From NCBI RefSeq assembly GCF_900250075.1, contig NZ_LT977070.1, positions 124,001-188,000 of the forward strand: a stretch of DNA of 64,000 bases, read 5' to 3'. The position numbers and the translations under genes were made by a program. Position 1 is the stretch's first letter. The number at the start of each line of letters is the position of its first letter. This stretch comes from Cupriavidus taiwanensis (lineage in GTDB: Bacteria; Pseudomonadota; Gammaproteobacteria; Burkholderiales; Burkholderiaceae). Positions 63,339-64,000 of the stretch are shown one piece after another. Under the pieces are notes generated by a model. The model was not told the DNA's origin, did no database searches, and saw only the letters and a program-made list of their open reading frames with translations.

Positions 63339-63829
63339 GCACGCGGATTGGGTGTGGGCTGCCTGGGGCTGGCATGGGGACGCCTCGGGCATAAGTCGGA
63401 GGGGGTTCGGCCCACCCCTCATCCATTGGGCGGAGTCTTCCACTTCGGCCAACATTCGATGAGACCACTTCTCGTTTACGTAAACCCTTGAAGGCAAAGA
63501 TGTTTACGGGGTTTTCCACAGCGGCTGCGGGTGTTTACCTACTACTACTATCTGTATACATGAAAGAAAAAGGTAAACCGAAAGAACGATCCCAGGCCCG
63601 CGGCACCGTTCGAAAGGCGACAGGCGTAAACGGCGGGTTTGCGAGAGACTTTCTGTTTGCCCGTTCGGGCGCTGCGTATACCGCCGATGCCGTATACCGG
63701 GCAGCGGGACTGCTATCGCGGTATACGCGGATGCCTGCGGATCTCGGTTCGGTGAGATCGAGGGTCCATGCATGCGCCGAATAACGCCGGGCAAGGCCGC
63801 CGGAAACTTGCTTCTGGGCATGCACCATA

Positions 63830-64000
63830 GTGCAGTTGGATGCGTTGCAGCCCGTACAGCGCCTCCTGCCCGTTCAGGAGCTCGAGGGTGCCCAGACCCT
63901 CGGAACGGATCTCCGGGCTGTCAGCGGCCTTCTGAAGGCGCCTGGCATGCGGGTATACCGTGCTACACCGGTCGCGGCAGCCAGGTTCCGTGACGTACGG
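63830..64000 (+). CDS. Possible gene start, cut by window edge
   Basis: From GTG at 63830 (VQLDALQPVQRLLPVQELEG) or ATG at 63947 (MRVYRATPVAAARF) the frame is open to the last base, with mostly G or C in third codon positions. The family could not be recognised from this part and there is no clear ribosome binding site. If real, it lies right behind the motif-rich region and would be the first gene to examine in judging whether that region is a replication origin. Confidence 0.3.
   Translation, partial: MQLDALQPVQRLLPVQELEGAQTLGTDLRAVSGLLKAPGMRVYRATPVAAARFRDVR

Larger units (their letters stand above)
63089..63829. other. Origin-like noncoding region rich in GTATAC/GTTTAC motifs and DnaA boxes
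   Basis: This 741-base stretch has no convincing gene. GTATAC occurs at 63182, 63243, 63278, 63554, 63676, 63692 and 63721 (and again at 63953, inside the possible gene), and GTTTAC or its complement at 63293, 63474, 63480, 63502, 63533, 63573 and 63626. The pair at 63474-63485 is the palindrome GTTTACGTAAAC. A 13-base unit ATACGTGGCAACG is repeated in tandem at 63184-63209. An exact DnaA box TGTGGATAA lies at 63308-63316, with TGTGGACAA at 63330 and TTTTCCACA at 63512. About 63540-63580 is AT-rich. A 94-codon frame starting at 63500 with a GAAGG upstream is judged unlikely. Confidence 0.6.

Noticed and set aside
63488..63784. A short plus-strand gene in the origin-like region
   Set aside because: The frame runs through the repeated GTTTAC/GTATAC motifs, has atypical composition and ends just before another open frame; coding is unlikely, although an ATG with GAAGG upstream exists at 63500.

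Overview
The window is about 64 kb of high-GC (roughly 65%) DNA. Gene content and protein similarity to known families point to a betaproteobacterium of the Burkholderiales, most likely Cupriavidus (C. necator/taiwanensis type), main chromosome. The clearest pointers are the origin-proximal block atpIBEFHAGDC - parB - parA - rsmG - mnmG with parS sites, the 3-hydroxypropionate cluster hpdH-mmsA-hpdR, and many ABC and Bug-type solute uptake genes. Species is inferred, not proven. No rRNA, tRNA, CRISPR array, insertion sequence or prophage was seen.

Layout. 0-6 kb: start of putA with its operator sites, priA, hemE, an esterase and a CoA-binding protein, all on the minus strand. 6-14.4 kb: a possible structured RNA on the plus strand, then the complete ATP synthase operon (atpI first, atpC last, minus strand) with a BIME-like palindromic repeat between atpD and atpC. 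14.6-19.3 kb: parB, parA, rsmG, mnmG and four parS or parS-like sites. 19.3-22.3 kb: N-formylglutamate amidohydrolase and a Bug-type binding protein, divergent from a LysR regulator. 22.5-34.7 kb: two separate branched-chain-amino-acid-type ABC transporters (one with a LivM-LivG fusion) flanking a TauE/SafE permease and a small GNAT-like protein. 35-39.4 kb: 3-hydroxypropionate/malonate-semialdehyde oxidation genes divergent from their LysR regulator. 39.4-43.9 kb: a lipase-like hydrolase and a copper-efflux module (cueR-copA, with divergent copZ). 43.9-48.7 kb: ompW, a secreted-type alkylsulfatase with a divergent TetR regulator, and an ornithine cyclodeaminase-like gene. 48.7-57.7 kb: bacterial alpha-2-macroglobulin, a YhhN-family membrane protein and PbpC, joined by ATGA overlaps. 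57.8-59.9 kb: an Lrp/AsnC regulator divergent from phhA-phhB. 60-62.5 kb: a two-component system. 62.6-63.1 kb: a bacterial SET-domain protein. 63.1-64 kb: a noncoding stretch rich in GTATAC/GTTTAC motifs and DnaA boxes, leading into a possible gene cut by the window edge.

How parts work together. The ATP synthase, tRNA/rRNA modification and partition genes are housekeeping genes near the origin. parS sites inside and upstream of mnmG lie within 5 kb of parAB, so the partition complex probably loads here. Most accessory genes are catabolic or uptake modules with a dedicated regulator next door, and for most of these a dyad operator can be read in the shared intergenic region (PutA, hpdR, CueR twice, TetR, LysR). 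The most unusual stretch is the right end, which looks like a replication-origin or heavily regulated promoter region; its identity is unproven because the adjacent gene is cut off.
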